Assembly (NCBI GenBank): GCA_937873805.1
Contig: CALMWO010000526.1
Span: forward strand, 1-8,367
Origin: an uncultured Hyphomonadaceae bacterium
GTDB lineage: Bacteria > Pseudomonadota > Alphaproteobacteria > Caulobacterales > Hyphomonadaceae
DNA length: 8,367 nucleotides
Reading direction: 5' to 3'
The notes beneath the pieces are model-generated. The model saw only the letters and a program-made list of their open reading frames with translations. It was not told the DNA's origin and did not search any database. The position numbers and the translations under genes are program-made. This document shows positions 1-6,282 of the stretch, piece after piece. How positions within the stretch are numbered: the first letter of the stretch is position 1; the number at the start of each line of letters is the position of its first letter.

Positions 1-1
1 T

Positions 2-730
2 GTCATCTCCAACAACATCGCCAACATGAACACCACCGGGTTCAAGCGGCAGCGCGCCGAGTTTCAGGATCTGCTCTACCAGAATGTGGAGCGCATGGGT
101 GTCACCTCATCCGACCAGGGCACCATCGTTCCGACGGGCGTGCAGGTCGGCGTGGGCGTCAAGGCTGGCTCGGTCTACCGCGTGACCGAACAGGGCGGCA
201 TGACGCAAACCACCAACCCCTACGATGTCGGCATTTCCGGCGAGGGCTATTTCATCGTCCAGCTTCCGGATGGGCGCGACGCCTATACGCGCGCCGGCAA
301 CTTTGCGCTGTCGCCGGATGGACAGCTGGTGACCGAAGACGGCTTCACAGTGGCGCCGGGCATCTCGGTGCCGCAGGACGCGGTGGGCGTTTCGATCAAT
401 CGCCAGGGCGTCGTGCAGGCGATCATGGCCGACGGCAGCGACCCGCAGGACGTCGGCGCGCTTGAACTGGCGCGCTTCGTGAACCCGGCGGGTCTCGAAG
501 CAATCGGCGACAACTCATTCGTGGAAACGCCGGCTTCGGGCGCGGCAAACCGCGGGCAACCGGCTTCGGTCGGCTTCGGCTACCTGCAGCAGGGCTTTCT
601 CGAAACGTCGAACGTCAACGCGGTGACGGAAATCTCGTCGCTGATTACGGCGCAACGCGCCTATGAGATGAACTCGAAGGTCATCACCACGACCGACGAG
701 ATGCTGCGCACCACCAGCAACCTGCGGTAA
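2..730 (+). CDS. flgG: Flagellar basal-body distal rod protein FlgG, 5'-truncated by the window edge
   Basis: FlgG polymerises into the distal rod of the flagellar hook-basal body, the drive shaft that crosses the periplasm inside the P and L rings. The reading frame is open from base 2 and gives 242 residues; full-length FlgG is about 260, so roughly 20 N-terminal residues lie outside the window. The ATG at base 26 is internal: the conserved rod motif (VISNNIANMNTTGFKR) starts before it. The middle has the typical FlgG text around GVQVGVGV, GEGYFIVQLPDGRDAYTRAG and NFALSPDGQLVT. The C-terminus ends with the family signature NVNAVTEISSLITAQRAYEMNSKVI followed by a heptad-like helix, which pairs with the N-terminal helix in the rod. 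Its stop is 5 bases before flgA, so the two are co-transcribed. The operon promoter is not in the window. Confidence 0.97.
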   Translation, partial: VISNNIANMNTTGFKRQRAEFQDLLYQNVERMGVTSSDQGTIVPTGVQVGVGVKAGSVYRVTEQGGMTQTTNPYDVGISGEGYFIVQLPDGRDAYTRAGNFALSPDGQLVTEDGFTVAPGISVPQDAVGVSINRQGVVQAIMADGSDPQDVGALELARFVNPAGLEAIGDNSFVETPASGAANRGQPASVGFGYLQQGFLETSNVNAVTEISSLITAQRAYEMNSKVITTTDEMLRTTSNLR

Positions 731-735
731 ATCCA

Positions 736-1473
736 GTGACCCGGATCGTCGCCCTTCTCCTTTCCATCCTGCTGCTCGCACCGCTCGCGGTTGCGCAACG
801 GACGGGTGTGAAGGTCATTGGCGGCGACTGGATAACACTTGGCGATGTCGCGCCCGTGACCGGCGAACATGCAGGCATCCTGCTTGGACCATCACCGCCA
901 CTGGGGCAGACACTCGCGCTCGATCCGGCCTTCCTGATTGCGACGGCGAAGAATGCCGGTGTGATCCTCGCCATTCCGCTCGACCAGCCGATCATGGTGA
1001 CGCGCGGAACCGGCAATGCGACGCCCGCACCGGTGGCGAACACGGCGCGTGTCGCGAAACCCGCCTCGCAGATCGCAGGCGCGCAGCAGGCCATGCAGGT
1101 TCTCGTTCTGGTGCGCGATGTGCCGCGCGGCCACGTAATTTCCTCAGGCGACGTGAACTGGGAAGACGCCTCGCCCACCCGCATCGTTCGCAATGGCGCC
1201 GAGATGCAGGACGCCGTGGGCATGGAAGTGCGCCGCGCGCTGAAGGCCGGCCAGCCCGTGCTCTCGCAGGACCTGAGGCCGCCGACGGTTATCCGCAAGG
1301 GCGAGCCTGTGAAGCTTGTATACATATCGGCAGGCGTTCGGCTCAGCGTCGACGGCATCGCCCAGAGCGAAGCCGCGAAGGGCGAATCCGTTCGCGTGCT
1401 CAACAGCTATTCCAAACGGACCGTCGAAGCCGTGGCCGAGGCCAGCGGCGAGGCTCGCGTCAACGGCAGGTAG
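736..1473 (+). CDS. flgA: Flagellar basal-body P-ring formation protein FlgA
   Basis: FlgA is the periplasmic chaperone that helps FlgI assemble into the P ring around the rod. The product is 245 residues. Residues 1-20 form a Sec signal peptide (arginine near the start, a leucine-rich core, then APLAVA before Q21). Residues 30-90 match the N-terminal part of alphaproteobacterial FlgA (ITLGDVAP, then LGPSPPLGQTLALDPAFL). Residues about 121-183 form the SAF domain (VLVLVRDVPRGHVISSGDV to AGQPVLSQDL), followed by the C-terminal beta domain (IRKGEPVKLVYISAGVRLSVDGIA). The start is GTG, 5 bases after the flgG stop, with no clear Shine-Dalgarno sequence, so translation is probably coupled to flgG. 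The identical operon position in related bacteria (called flaD in Caulobacter) supports the call. Confidence 0.93.
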   Translation: MTRIVALLLSILLLAPLAVAQRTGVKVIGGDWITLGDVAPVTGEHAGILLGPSPPLGQTLALDPAFLIATAKNAGVILAIPLDQPIMVTRGTGNATPAPVANTARVAKPASQIAGAQQAMQVLVLVRDVPRGHVISSGDVNWEDASPTRIVRNGAEMQDAVGMEVRRALKAGQPVLSQDLRPPTVIRKGEPVKLVYISAGVRLSVDGIAQSEAAKGESVRVLNSYSKRTVEAVAEASGEARVNGR

Positions 1474-1478
1474 GACAG

Positions 1479-2213
1479 ATGAAACACGCCTTTACAACCG
1501 GAGCTGGTCTGGCCGCGCTGATGCTCGGCGGCTGTGCGGGACTGAACGACGCGGTTGCCCCGCCGCAACTGACCCCGATTTCGAACCCCGCAACGATTGC
1601 GGGTTCGCAACGCGTGTCGATGCCGCTGCCGACGCCGATGATGGAAGCGCAAGCGCCGAACTCGCTGTGGCGGGCAGGCGCCAAGTCGTTCTTCAACGAC
1701 CAGCGCGCCAGCAAGATCGGCGATATTTTGACCGTGAACATCGAGATCGAGGATTCGGCGCAGCTGAACAACTCGACAGCGCGTAGTCGCACCAGCGCGA
1801 CCGAAACCGGCGTGCAGGCGTTGCTTGGCCTGGAGAGCACGATCCAGAACGCCCTGCCCGGCACACCCTCGCTTGATCCGGCCGTCGGTTTCGATTCAAG
1901 CTCGCAATCGAACGGCGCCGGCTCGGTGAACCGTCAGGAGACAGTGAGCCTGACGATCGCGGCCGTGATCACGGACCGGCTGGCGAATGGCAATCTTGTG
2001 ATCGGCGGCAGCCAGGAAGTGCGCATCAACAACGAGCTGCGCGAACTGCTGATCTCCGGCGTGATCCGGCCGGAGGATGTGGCATCGGACAATACGATTG
2101 CGCACACCAAGATCGCTGAAGCGCGCATCTCCTACGGCGGTCGCGGCGATATCAGCGCGGTGCAACGCGACAAGTATGGCAAGCTGATCTACGATCAGAT
2201 CACGCCATTCTAG
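1479..2213 (+). CDS. flgH: Flagellar L-ring lipoprotein FlgH
   Basis: FlgH forms the L ring, the outer-membrane bushing of the flagellar rod. The product is 244 residues. A lipoprotein signal peptide ends in a lipobox (MLGGC), with Cys19 as the predicted lipidated residue. Family landmarks follow in order: SLWR at 62-65, FFNDQRASKIGDILTV at 71-86, a serine- and asparagine-rich linker, the block ANGNLVIGGSQEVRINNELR at 169-188, GVIRPEDVASDNTI at 194-207, and the C-terminal SYGGRGDI. The ATG lies 5 bases after the flgA stop; an AGGA overlapping that stop (1472-1475) or CAGG at 1467-1470 may serve as the ribosome site. It is the last flagellar gene of this operon in the window, and the next gene is convergent. 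Confidence 0.95.
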   Translation: MKHAFTTGAGLAALMLGGCAGLNDAVAPPQLTPISNPATIAGSQRVSMPLPTPMMEAQAPNSLWRAGAKSFFNDQRASKIGDILTVNIEIEDSAQLNNSTARSRTSATETGVQALLGLESTIQNALPGTPSLDPAVGFDSSSQSNGAGSVNRQETVSLTIAAVITDRLANGNLVIGGSQEVRINNELRELLISGVIRPEDVASDNTIAHTKIAEARISYGGRGDISAVQRDKYGKLIYDQITPF

Positions 2214-2215
2214 CG

Positions 2216-2240
2216 AGCCCGGGCTAGGACGCCGGCGTTT
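2216..2240. terminator. Possible bidirectional terminator or paired palindromes between convergent genes
   Basis: Two perfect GC-rich palindromes, AGCCCGGGCT (2216-2225) and ACGCCGGCGT (2229-2238), lie between and across the stop codons of flgH and the PepSY gene. The second is followed by a short T run on the plus strand (TTT, then CGTCTTT). An outer CTAGC/GCTAG pair (2210-2214 and 2223-2227) brackets the first. Neither has a good loop or a long U tract, so this is only a weak intrinsic terminator candidate. It is listed because the convergent layout needs transcription to stop here and nothing better is visible. Confidence 0.25.
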
Positions 2241-3717
2241 CGTCTTTCGGGATGTTGTCGAGCTTGCCGCCGCGCGCGAGCTTCTTCATGCCCATCCATG
2301 CGCCGAGCCCGCAGACGGCAGTGACGCCGAGCATCGCGAGCACGAGCAGGATTTCCCGAATAGGCGATCCAACGAAATCGAACGTGTGCAACGCCATGTG
2401 CAGGACGCGGAAGCCCTTTGCGCCATCATCAGCGATGAAGCGCACGGCGCCGGTATCTGGATCGAGATAGAAGCGCGTGTCGCCATCACCGACAATGCGC
2501 ACCACCGGCAGGTCTGACGACGAGGCGCCGGGGTAATAGTATTCGTCAGGCGCGGTCATTGCTTCAAAGCGCGCAGCAGCGCCGGCGAGCAGGTTTGTCG
2601 CGCGCTGGCGTGCAGCGTCATCGAATGGCGCGGGCTGGCCGCTGGCATCAAGGCGGCGACGAGAGCCATCGACGGATTGCCAGATGAACCATGGCTGGCC
2701 TTCGAGCACGATCATCGCAACCGTACTGCGCTCGCGCGAGACCGTGCGCAGGGCGACGGCCTGCGCCTCAAGCGCGGGCTTCAGCTGCGCCCACGTGACC
2801 GGTTGGCCGGAATAGCGCTCGGCAGCTTCACCTGACGCCTTGTCGTTCTCCAGCCAGCCCCAGGGCTGCATCGAGGTGAAGCCGGAGAAGGAAAAGGTCA
2901 GCACCAGCACGCCAAAGACGAGGCCGATCATGTGGTGCCAGAATTTCGCGCCGCGATAGGGCGATGCCAGCTTGCCGGTCGACTTCCGGCGGCGGAACTG
3001 GCGGATGCCGGCAAATAGCCCGGTGATGGTGAGGAAGCAGCCGGCCAGCGACGTCCAGATGATGACCTGCGTCCAGACCGGCGTGTTGCGCCGGAGCTCG
3101 GTGAAGAACAGCCAGTGCGGGATGGCGCCGAGCCACGCCCACACCCGCTGCGAACCGGTGGTGCGCTGGCTGACCTCGCCGGTTTTCGACGAGATGTAGA
3201 GAACGGTGTCTTCCGGGTCCTTGAGCGCGACCTGATGGAACGGGCGGCGAGTATTCAAATAACCGGTGACGACGAACTCATCGCGCTCCATGGACAGGAT
3301 GAACTCAGGGGCCCCCTTCAGCTTGTGGCGTTCGGCATAGGTGCGGGCGACGGCGAGCGCTTCAGCTTCGCTTATGCCTTCGATGGGCGCTGCAGTCGCG
3401 AGATCGAACAGGCCGCGCTTGCCCTCTTCGCCTTCGCTCCAGGCCAGCAACATCACTGGCCGGTCGGCGAGCATTTCGATACGCGCGGAGGAAATCGTCG
3501 CAGCATCGGGAATGGCAGGCAGCGCCAAGCGATCAGGCGCCGTGACAGGCGCGAGGCCTTCGACACGATAGTCGCGACCATCCAGCGTGACCGATGGATA
3601 AGGGTTCCAGATCATCACGACGCCGCTGACGCACCAGAGCAGCATCAAGAGGCCGAGCGTGACACCCATCCAGCGATGGATGGCGAACAGGTAGCGGACA
3701 ATCCGTGCCTTGATCAA
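2224..3717 (-). CDS. PepSY-type four-helix inner-membrane protein (PepSY-TM / iron-regulated membrane protein family)
   Basis: The product is 497 residues with the layout of PepSY-associated TM proteins. TM1 is at about 9-36 with the hallmark HRWMG (His14). A periplasmic region of about 150 residues ends in a PepSY-like strand pair (TVLYISSKTGEV, 171-182). TM2 (215-239) and TM3 (260-282) follow, with a basic loop between them. A second periplasmic region ends in a matching segment (TRFYLDPDTGAVRFI, 414-428), and TM4 is at about 454-476. Histidines at the membrane faces (H14, H201, H261, H262, H440, H444) follow the family pattern. Known relatives include inner-membrane reductases and siderophore-iron release proteins such as FpvG, usually near TonB receptors; no receptor is present here, so an iron or redox role is inferred. 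The start is TTG at 3717, since no ATG or GTG fits; GGGGCGG lies 3 bases upstream. It sits 97 bases after def and may have its own promoter. Confidence 0.85.
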   Translation of the reverse strand: MIKARIVRYLFAIHRWMGVTLGLLMLLWCVSGVVMIWNPYPSVTLDGRDYRVEGLAPVTAPDRLALPAIPDAATISSARIEMLADRPVMLLAWSEGEEGKRGLFDLATAAPIEGISEAEALAVARTYAERHKLKGAPEFILSMERDEFVVTGYLNTRRPFHQVALKDPEDTVLYISSKTGEVSQRTTGSQRVWAWLGAIPHWLFFTELRRNTPVWTQVIIWTSLAGCFLTITGLFAGIRQFRRRKSTGKLASPYRGAKFWHHMIGLVFGVLVLTFSFSGFTSMQPWGWLENDKASGEAAERYSGQPVTWAQLKPALEAQAVALRTVSRERSTVAMIVLEGQPWFIWQSVDGSRRRLDASGQPAPFDDAARQRATNLLAGAAARFEAMTAPDEYYYPGASSSDLPVVRIVGDGDTRFYLDPDTGAVRFIADDGAKGFRVLHMALHTFDFVGSPIREILLVLAMLGVTAVCGLGAWMGMKKLARGGKLDNIPKDETPAS

Positions 3718-3744
3718 AATCCGCCCCGGGGCTTTTGCTGCCCG

Positions 3745-3772
3745 GATATGGCAGCGCCCGGTCTGTATACAA
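3745..3772 (-). promoter_or_regulatory. Weak promoter candidate for the PepSY gene
   Basis: On the minus strand, TTGTAT (3772-3767) and CATATC (3750-3745) are separated by 16 bases, a sigma-70-like arrangement about 28 bases before the TTG start. The match to consensus is only partial. The -35-like element lies inside the 28-bp near-palindrome, which is where a repressor would act. This is inference from spacing and weak motif matches. Confidence 0.25.
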
Positions 3773-3781
3773 ACCGGGCGC
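3754..3781. promoter_or_regulatory. 28-bp near-perfect palindrome, candidate operator
   Basis: GCGCCCGGT (3754-3762) and ACCGGGCGC (3773-3781) are perfect inverted repeats. The 10 bases between them contain the perfect palindrome TGTATACA (3764-3771), so the whole 28 bp is dyad-symmetric except for one mismatched pair (C3763/A3772). It sits between def and the PepSY gene. There is no T run on either side, which argues against an intrinsic terminator. Continuous symmetry through the centre is more typical of a site for a dimeric DNA-binding protein. A factor-assisted terminator for def remains possible. Confidence 0.45.
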
Positions 3782-3814
3782 GGAAGCGGAAATGAATTGT
3801 GGAGGGCGGACCGG

Positions 3815-4330
3815 CTAGGCCGCGTCGCGCTTCTTGGCCTTCTTGACCTTGTTGATGGCGTAGGAGCGCTTCAGCCGCGACAGGTGGTCGATGAAGAGCG
3901 TGCCCTGCAGGTGATCCATCTCGTGCTGGATGCAGACGGCGTACATGCCTTCCGCCCACTCCTCGATCTGTTCGCCCTGATAATTCAGATAGCGCAGCTT
4001 CACGCGGTTGGGGCGTTCGACCTCGTCATAGAAATCCGGAACGGACAGGCAGCCCTCTTCATAGGTCTGCTTCTCGTCGTTCGACTCGAGGATTTCCGGG
4101 TTCACGAAATAGCGGGGTTCCGGTTTGTCGCCTTCCTTGGCGAGGTCCATCACGATGACGCGGACCGGCTCGCCGATCTGCACGGCGGCAAGGCCAATGC
4201 CCGGGGCGGCGTACATCGTCTCGAGCATGTCATCCATCAGCGCGCGCGTAGCGTCGGTGACGGCGTCGACGCGCTTTGACACCTGCTTCAGGACAGGATC
4301 GGGAACAGTGAGGATCGGACGGATAGCCAT
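3815..4330 (-). CDS. def: Peptide deformylase
   Basis: This enzyme removes the formyl group from the N-terminal methionine of new proteins at the ribosome exit. The product is 171 residues, normal for a type I bacterial enzyme. All three active-site motifs are intact: motif I GIGLAAVQ (44-51), motif II EGCLS (92-96) and motif III QHEMDH (135-140). Metal ligands are Cys94, His136 and His140, with Glu137 as the catalytic base; the metal is normally Fe(II). The C-terminus is a lysine-rich helix (KVKKAKKRDAA) of the sort that docks on the ribosome. The ATG has no Shine-Dalgarno sequence ahead of it. It follows rmuC by 90 bases, as in related alphaproteobacteria, but fmt, the usual next gene, is not adjacent. 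Confidence 0.97.
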   Translation of the reverse strand: MAIRPILTVPDPVLKQVSKRVDAVTDATRALMDDMLETMYAAPGIGLAAVQIGEPVRVIVMDLAKEGDKPEPRYFVNPEILESNDEKQTYEEGCLSVPDFYDEVERPNRVKLRYLNYQGEQIEEWAEGMYAVCIQHEMDHLQGTLFIDHLSRLKRSYAINKVKKAKKRDAA

Positions 4331-4336
4331 AACGGC

Positions 4337-4365
4337 TAGCTATGGACGAGCCCGGTTTTCGTCAA
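4337..4365 (-). promoter_or_regulatory. Candidate def promoter
   Basis: On the minus strand a TTGACG (4365-4360) matches the -35 consensus at five of six bases. TAGCTA (4342-4337) follows 17 bases later as a poor -10 element. If used, transcription would begin at or within a base or two of the def ATG (4330), which would explain the missing ribosome-binding site. The strong half is the -35 only. Confidence 0.35.
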
Positions 4366-4420
4366 GTGAACGAGCCTGTGAGGGATGCTTCACGACCCGG
4401 GGATGCCCCTGGAGGGAGGG

Positions 4421-5920
4421 CTATTTCCCGGCCTTGGAGCGCGACGCCGCCAGCGCCCGCTCGGGCTCCGGCGACAAGCCGTCCAGCAGGGTGAGCTGCC
4501 GGGGCGCGATGTCTACCGGCGCCGGCTCCTCGATTACCTTGTTCGGGTCGGCGAACTGCAGCTCCTCCAGCTTCTTCGCGGAGGGCAGCACGCGGCTTTC
4601 GAGCGAGCCGACCATGTCGTTGTAAGCCTTGATCGCATTGCCAAGACCCCCGCCGACCCGGCCCATATGCTCGGTAAACTTGGCCAGGCGCTCGTAGAGT
4701 TCCTGCCCCAGCTTCTTCGCCTGTTCCGCGTTCTTGGCCATCTGCTCCTGACGCCAGCCATAGGCGACCGACTTTGCCAGCGCGATCAGGGTGGAGGGCG
4801 TCACAATGATGACGTTGTTGCGGGCGGCGTAATCGAAGATTTCGCGGTCGTGCTCGAGCACTGCGGCGTAGAAATTCTCGCCGGGGATGAACATGGCGAC
4901 GAAATCCACCCGTTCGGAGAACTCCTTCGTGTATTCCTTTTTTGACAGGCCGGTCACGTGGCTACGGACGCGCGCGGCGTGGGCGGCGAACTTCTGCTTG
5001 CGCAGGCCCGGGTCGTTTTCCTCACTGGCTGAAAGATAGTCGTCGAGCGACACCTTGGCGTCGATGACCAGCTCGCGGCCGCCGGGCATGCGGATGATCA
5101 CGTCCGGCCGCTGGCGGCCCTTCTCGGTCTGGTTCGAGGTCTGCTCGCTGAAATCCGCGTACTGCGACAGGCCCGCCATTTCGAGCACGTTGCGGAGCGT
5201 TTCCTCGCCCCAGCGCCCGCCACCCTTGGTCGATGAGAGAGCCGTGGCGAGTTTGCCTGCCACCATCTCGGTCTGGCGCACACTTTCGCCGACCGTCTTG
5301 ATCTGTTCGGAGAGCTTGGCGCGATCTTCCGCGCGCTCCTTCTGGATCTCGTCGACCTTCTCGCGGAACAGGCCGAAGCTTTCCTGGATCGGCTTCAGCA
5401 TCTTGCCGAGCTCGCCTTCAGCGCCTTCCTTGTGCTTCTTCAGTGTCTCGTCAGCGATCTGCACGAATTGCTGCTGTGATTTGAGCAGGGCAGCTTCCGC
5501 CAGCGCCTTGAAGCGGGCTTCGCTTTCGAGCTGCATTTTCTGAAGCTGTTCTTTCTCTCGCGCAAAGCTGGCTTCGCGTTCGGCCGTGCGGGCAGCATCC
5601 GCCAGCGCTTGCGCGTGCTCGCCCTGCAGCTTGGTCAGTTGCTGAGTGAGCCCAGCGGAGGCCGCCTTGAGCTCAGCCACTTTTGCCTCACCGGCTTCGA
5701 GCGAAGCGCGCACGCCGGCTTCGGTCTTTTCAGCCGCTTCGGCGCGCTGACGCTGGGTGGCTGCTTCCGATTTCAGGCCAGCCACTTCCTTGCTGCGTTC
5801 CGCCAGTTCGGCCGACAGATGCGCAGTGTCTGGCGGCTTGCGTTGCGAGAACACGAAGGCAGCCGCAGCGGCGGCGAGCGCAATGACCAGAAGGATGATG
5901 TGCAGCGTATCGAGGATCAT
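4421..5920 (-). CDS. rmuC: DNA recombination protein RmuC
   Basis: RmuC limits inversions between short inverted repeats and is predicted to be a membrane-tethered nuclease. The product is 499 residues. An N-terminal membrane anchor spans residues 5-24. A long Ala/Glu/Lys/Gln-rich coiled coil runs from about 35 to 220. The RmuC domain follows at about 225-450, with GRWGEETLRNVLEMAGL (235-251), RPDVII (271-276) and LVIDAKVSLDDY (284-295). The D273 and D287/K289 arrangement fits the PD-(D/E)XK-like core proposed for the family. FIPGENFYAAVLE (344-356) and the VTPSTL-to-YGWRQE block (373-392) are further hallmarks. The C-terminal 45 residues are loose and proline-rich. The ATG has no Shine-Dalgarno sequence. 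It lies 93 bases after the 82-residue gene and 90 bases before def. Confidence 0.95.
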   Translation of the reverse strand: MILDTLHIILLVIALAAAAAAFVFSQRKPPDTAHLSAELAERSKEVAGLKSEAATQRQRAEAAEKTEAGVRASLEAGEAKVAELKAASAGLTQQLTKLQGEHAQALADAARTAEREASFAREKEQLQKMQLESEARFKALAEAALLKSQQQFVQIADETLKKHKEGAEGELGKMLKPIQESFGLFREKVDEIQKERAEDRAKLSEQIKTVGESVRQTEMVAGKLATALSSTKGGGRWGEETLRNVLEMAGLSQYADFSEQTSNQTEKGRQRPDVIIRMPGGRELVIDAKVSLDDYLSASEENDPGLRKQKFAAHAARVRSHVTGLSKKEYTKEFSERVDFVAMFIPGENFYAAVLEHDREIFDYAARNNVIIVTPSTLIALAKSVAYGWRQEQMAKNAEQAKKLGQELYERLAKFTEHMGRVGGGLGNAIKAYNDMVGSLESRVLPSAKKLEELQFADPNKVIEEPAPVDIAPRQLTLLDGLSPEPERALAASRSKAGK

Positions 5921-5926
5921 CGCGCG

Positions 5927-5955
5927 ACCATAAGTTCTTTATTTGTTCCGATCAA
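5927..5955 (-). promoter_or_regulatory. Candidate rmuC promoter
   Basis: On the minus strand TTGATC (5955-5950) and TATGGT (5932-5927) match the sigma-70 -35 and -10 elements at four of six bases each, with an exact 17-base A-rich spacer. The predicted transcription start falls on or next to the rmuC ATG at 5920, which fits the absence of a ribosome-binding site and suggests a leaderless message. A GATTC site at 5993-5997 matches the GANTC methylation motif of CcrM-type alphaproteobacteria; one copy may be chance. Confidence 0.4.
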
Positions 5956-5985
5956 CCGCCAATAAGCCATTGGCGCGAGCGGAAC
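5945..5985. promoter_or_regulatory. Nested inverted repeat upstream of rmuC
   Basis: An inner perfect 7-bp inverted repeat, CGCCAAT (5957-5963) and ATTGGCG (5969-5975), with a 5-base centre, is enclosed by an outer 6-bp repeat, GTTCCG (5945-5950) and CGGAAC (5980-5985). The outer left arm touches the candidate rmuC -35 element. No T run follows on either strand, so it is not a standard terminator. It could be a two-site operator, or a hairpin in a transcript reading in from the 82-residue gene. Confidence 0.4.
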
Positions 5986-6013
5986 GTCGCGTGATTCTGC
6001 TGCGGGGAGAAAA

Positions 6014-6262
6014 CTAGTCGCGCATCCCGCGCTTGGGACGCCAGCCTTCCGGCATGTGCGGAAAATTCGGCACGCCCTCGAAAGCATCGTCCGGCACGTC
6101 GGTGCCGAAGACGTCGAGCGGGTTGTTGGTCCGCCGGGCATTGTCGCGGACATCGCGGGCGACAGACCTGATCCGCTCGCGCATCAGCCACATGCCGAGC
6201 CCGACACCGATGCCAACTGCCGCCACCGTCAGCACAACAGGCACGTGTTTGCGTTTCACCAT
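6014..6262 (-). CDS. Small single-pass membrane protein of unknown function
   Basis: The product is 82 residues and I do not recognise a named family. The N-terminus is short and basic (MVKRKH), followed by a glycine- and valine-rich membrane segment at about 8-27. A strongly charged stretch comes next (RERIRSVARDVRDNARRTNN), and the tail is acidic then proline-rich (DVFGTDVPDDAFEGVPNFPHMPEGW), ending in basic residues. The topology suggests an inner-membrane anchor with a tail of about 50 residues, probably cytoplasmic by the positive-inside rule. It starts 20 bases after the recR stop on the same strand, so it is probably co-transcribed with recR. The ribosome site is weak (GGA about 8 bases ahead of ATG). 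Coding is supported by its tight fit between recR and rmuC and its sensible protein composition. Confidence 0.72.
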   Translation of the reverse strand: MVKRKHVPVVLTVAAVGIGVGLGMWLMRERIRSVARDVRDNARRTNNPLDVFGTDVPDDAFEGVPNFPHMPEGWRPKRGMRD

Positions 6263-6282
6263 GGGACGTTCCAGCCGTCTTT

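Noticed and set aside
531..579. Three copies of CGGCTTCGG within flgG (531, 561, 571)
   Set aside because: They fall in a coding region and are read partly in different frames; in GC-rich DNA with Ala/Ser/Gly/Phe codons this is likely chance.
684..1403. 239-codon open frame on the minus strand opposite flgA and the end of flgG
   Set aside because: The translation is rich in Ser, Arg, Thr and Pro with no recognisable domain. It is the antisense shadow of well-identified flagellar genes in high-GC DNA.
3115..3795. 226-codon plus-strand open frame opposite the PepSY gene
   Set aside because: Composition is typical of an antisense shadow (Arg, Asp, His and Gln rich, no structure), while the minus strand encodes a clear membrane protein.
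3710..4279. 189-codon plus-strand open frame opposite def
   Set aside because: The def active-site motifs on the minus strand account for the DNA; the plus-strand frame is low-complexity Leu/Val/Asp/His text.
4331..4420. Possible intrinsic terminator after rmuC (GGGG-ATG-CCCC near 4399-4409)
   Set aside because: The stem is only 4 bp and there is no T run on the minus strand, so I cannot support it.
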